In this document: positions 5,470 to 6,624 of the stretch, piece after piece
Layout of the letters: every line of letters starts with the position of its first letter
How positions within the stretch are numbered: position 1 is the first letter of the stretch
Origin: a bacterium
GTDB lineage: Bacteria > Spirochaetota > Spirochaetia > JABEVK01
Direction: 5' to 3'
NCBI GenBank assembly: GCA_021781625.1
Contig: JAJXWL010000112.1
Location: 1-6,624 of the forward strand
DNA length: 6,624 nt
Program-made: the position numbers and the translations under genes
Notes under the pieces: generated by a model
Told to the model about the DNA's origin: nothing
Seen by the model: only the letters and a program-made list of their open reading frames with translations
Database searches by the model: none

Positions 5470-6624
5470 ATGATGTCGGATAGGTCCCCTTCAGAGCGTC
5501 CAGACCCCGATCAAATATTGGCAGCTTTGAACCAGGAAAAGGCTTCTCGCGGTAAACTAAAGATTTTCTTAGGTTACGCGGCTGGTGTTGGTAAGACCTT
5601 TTCGATGCTTCAAGCTGCACAGGCGTTACAACAGACCCGAGAGTCAGAAGTGGTCATTGGATGGGTAGAACCTCATACGCGACCAGAAACATCAGCTTTG
5701 ACGAAGGGCTTAGAAGTTTTACCTCCTAAAAAAATTTTTCATCGTGGAATGACATTACAAGAATTTGATTTGGACGCTTGTCTAGTTAGACATCCTCGTG
5801 TCGTCTTATTAGATGAACTTGCACATACCAATGCTCCTGGATTGCGTCATGAGAAGCGTTGGCAGGATGTCGAAGAACTCTTGCGTCATGGATTTGAAGT
5901 ATGGACTACCCTCAACATCCAACACCTCAATTCGATGAATGACATTGTGGCAAAAATCACGGGGATTCAGGTTCGTGAGACTATTCCTGATGCGGTGTTT
6001 GACCAATCGAATGAGGTTGAAGTGGTTGACCTTGCCCCCGAAGAACTCTTAGAGCGATTAAAACAAGGGAAAATCTACACTTTAGATCAAGCAGAAAGGG
6101 CCCTACGTGGTTTTTTTCGACGGGATAACTTATTAGCCTTGCGCGAAATCACCCTTCGTCGTGCCGCAGATCGTGTTGGGCGAGATGTGGATTCAGCTCG
6201 CTCTCAAGGACGAATCGATGCTGTATGGCCTGTTAGGGAACGTTTCATGGTTTCGGTAAGCCCTAGTCCAACTTCTGAGGATTTGTTAAGAGCGGCAGCT
6301 CGGATGGCAGTTCGTTGGGGTGCGGACCTTCTCGCTGTTTTTATAGAGACGCCGCGAACTCGGATTTTGGACCCTCGCTCGAAAGATCAATTGGAACATA
6401 ACCTTGCCGTGGCTGAAAATCTTGGAGCGGAAACTGTGATTCTGCAGGGAGAAGAAGTAGCCCGTGATTTGGTGGCTTATGCGCGGCTTCGAAATGTCAC
6501 CAAGATTGTTTTAGGAAAAAACCGTGACCCCAATTGGCTGAGATTTTTTAAGCGCACCATAGGTGATGAATTATTACGGCTTAGTGGTGATATTGACCTC
6601 TATGTGATTGGAGGACGAACAACC
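5470..6624 (+). CDS. kdpD: KdpD sensor kinase, N-terminal part (runs off the right edge)
   Basis: KdpD is the membrane histidine kinase that senses K+ limitation or turgor and phosphorylates KdpE to switch on kdp. The frame stays open from 5470 to the last base, giving 385 residues; full-length KdpD is near 900, so the DUF4118 membrane section and the kinase core would lie beyond the window. Some bacteria carry a truncated KdpD of about this length, which cannot be excluded. Residues about 28-235 form the KdpD sensor domain: Walker A GYAAGVGKT (35-43), Walker B-like VVLLDELAHTNAPG (111-124), RHEKRWQDVEELL, TTLNIQHLNS (146-155) and QVRETIPD (167-174). Residues about 258-380 form a universal-stress-protein-like domain (SVSPSPTSEDLLRAAARMA onward). 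Two ATGs stand in tandem at 5470 and 5473; only a weak AGG at 5463-5465 precedes them, with better spacing (7) to the second. This suggests lower translation than for the pump genes or dependence on coupling from kdpC. Confidence 0.95.
   Translation, partial: MMSDRSPSERPDPDQILAALNQEKASRGKLKIFLGYAAGVGKTFSMLQAAQALQQTRESEVVIGWVEPHTRPETSALTKGLEVLPPKKIFHRGMTLQEFDLDACLVRHPRVVLLDELAHTNAPGLRHEKRWQDVEELLRHGFEVWTTLNIQHLNSMNDIVAKITGIQVRETIPDAVFDQSNEVEVVDLAPEELLERLKQGKIYTLDQAERALRGFFRRDNLLALREITLRRAADRVGRDVDSARSQGRIDAVWPVRERFMVSVSPSPTSEDLLRAAARMAVRWGADLLAVFIETPRTRILDPRSKDQLEHNLAVAENLGAETVILQGEEVARDLVAYARLRNVTKIVLGKNRDPNWLRFFKRTIGDELLRLSGDIDLYVIGGRTT

Overview
The window holds the 5' part of a high-affinity potassium uptake operon, kdpA-kdpB-kdpC-kdpD, all on the + strand. 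The kdpD gene runs off the right edge. Upstream lie a gene for a small predicted outer-membrane beta-barrel protein and a poorly resolved region at the left edge. The exported protein ends in an aromatic-Phe beta-barrel signature, which points to a diderm (Gram-negative type) bacterium. Base composition is balanced to slightly AT-rich by eye. I cannot name the genus from the sequence.

Layout. Bases 1-82 carry four tandem 11-bp repeats built on TGTCA, resembling a PhoB-type Pho box and pointing rightwards. Bases 73-298 look coding but seem to switch reading frame, so this may be a small gene or a decayed remnant. Bases 299-395 hold no gene I can support, only a candidate promoter. Bases 396-977 encode the exported beta-barrel protein. 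Bases 978-1105 form the kdp control region: a weak hairpin, then four TTTTAC repeats in two 11-bp pairs, a candidate extended -10, and a Shine-Dalgarno site. Bases 1106-2809 are kdpA, 2806-4866 kdpB, 4868-5464 kdpC, and 5470 to the edge is the N-terminal part of kdpD.

How the genes work together. KdpA, KdpB and KdpC are the channel-like, P-type ATPase and accessory subunits of the K+-pumping KdpFABC complex. All filter, phosphorylation and ATP-binding motifs I looked for are present, so the pump looks functional. The genes are packed with a 4-bp overlap (A/B), a 1-bp gap (B/C) and a 5-bp gap (C/D), which implies one transcript and translational coupling. KdpD is the sensor kinase that normally works with the response regulator KdpE; kdpE is not in view. 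No kdpF was found. The phased TTTTAC array before kdpA is the most likely KdpE operator and the main regulatory observation here. I see no clear sign of a wholly new system; the least described parts are the left-edge repeats, the frame-switched stretch and the small barrel protein.
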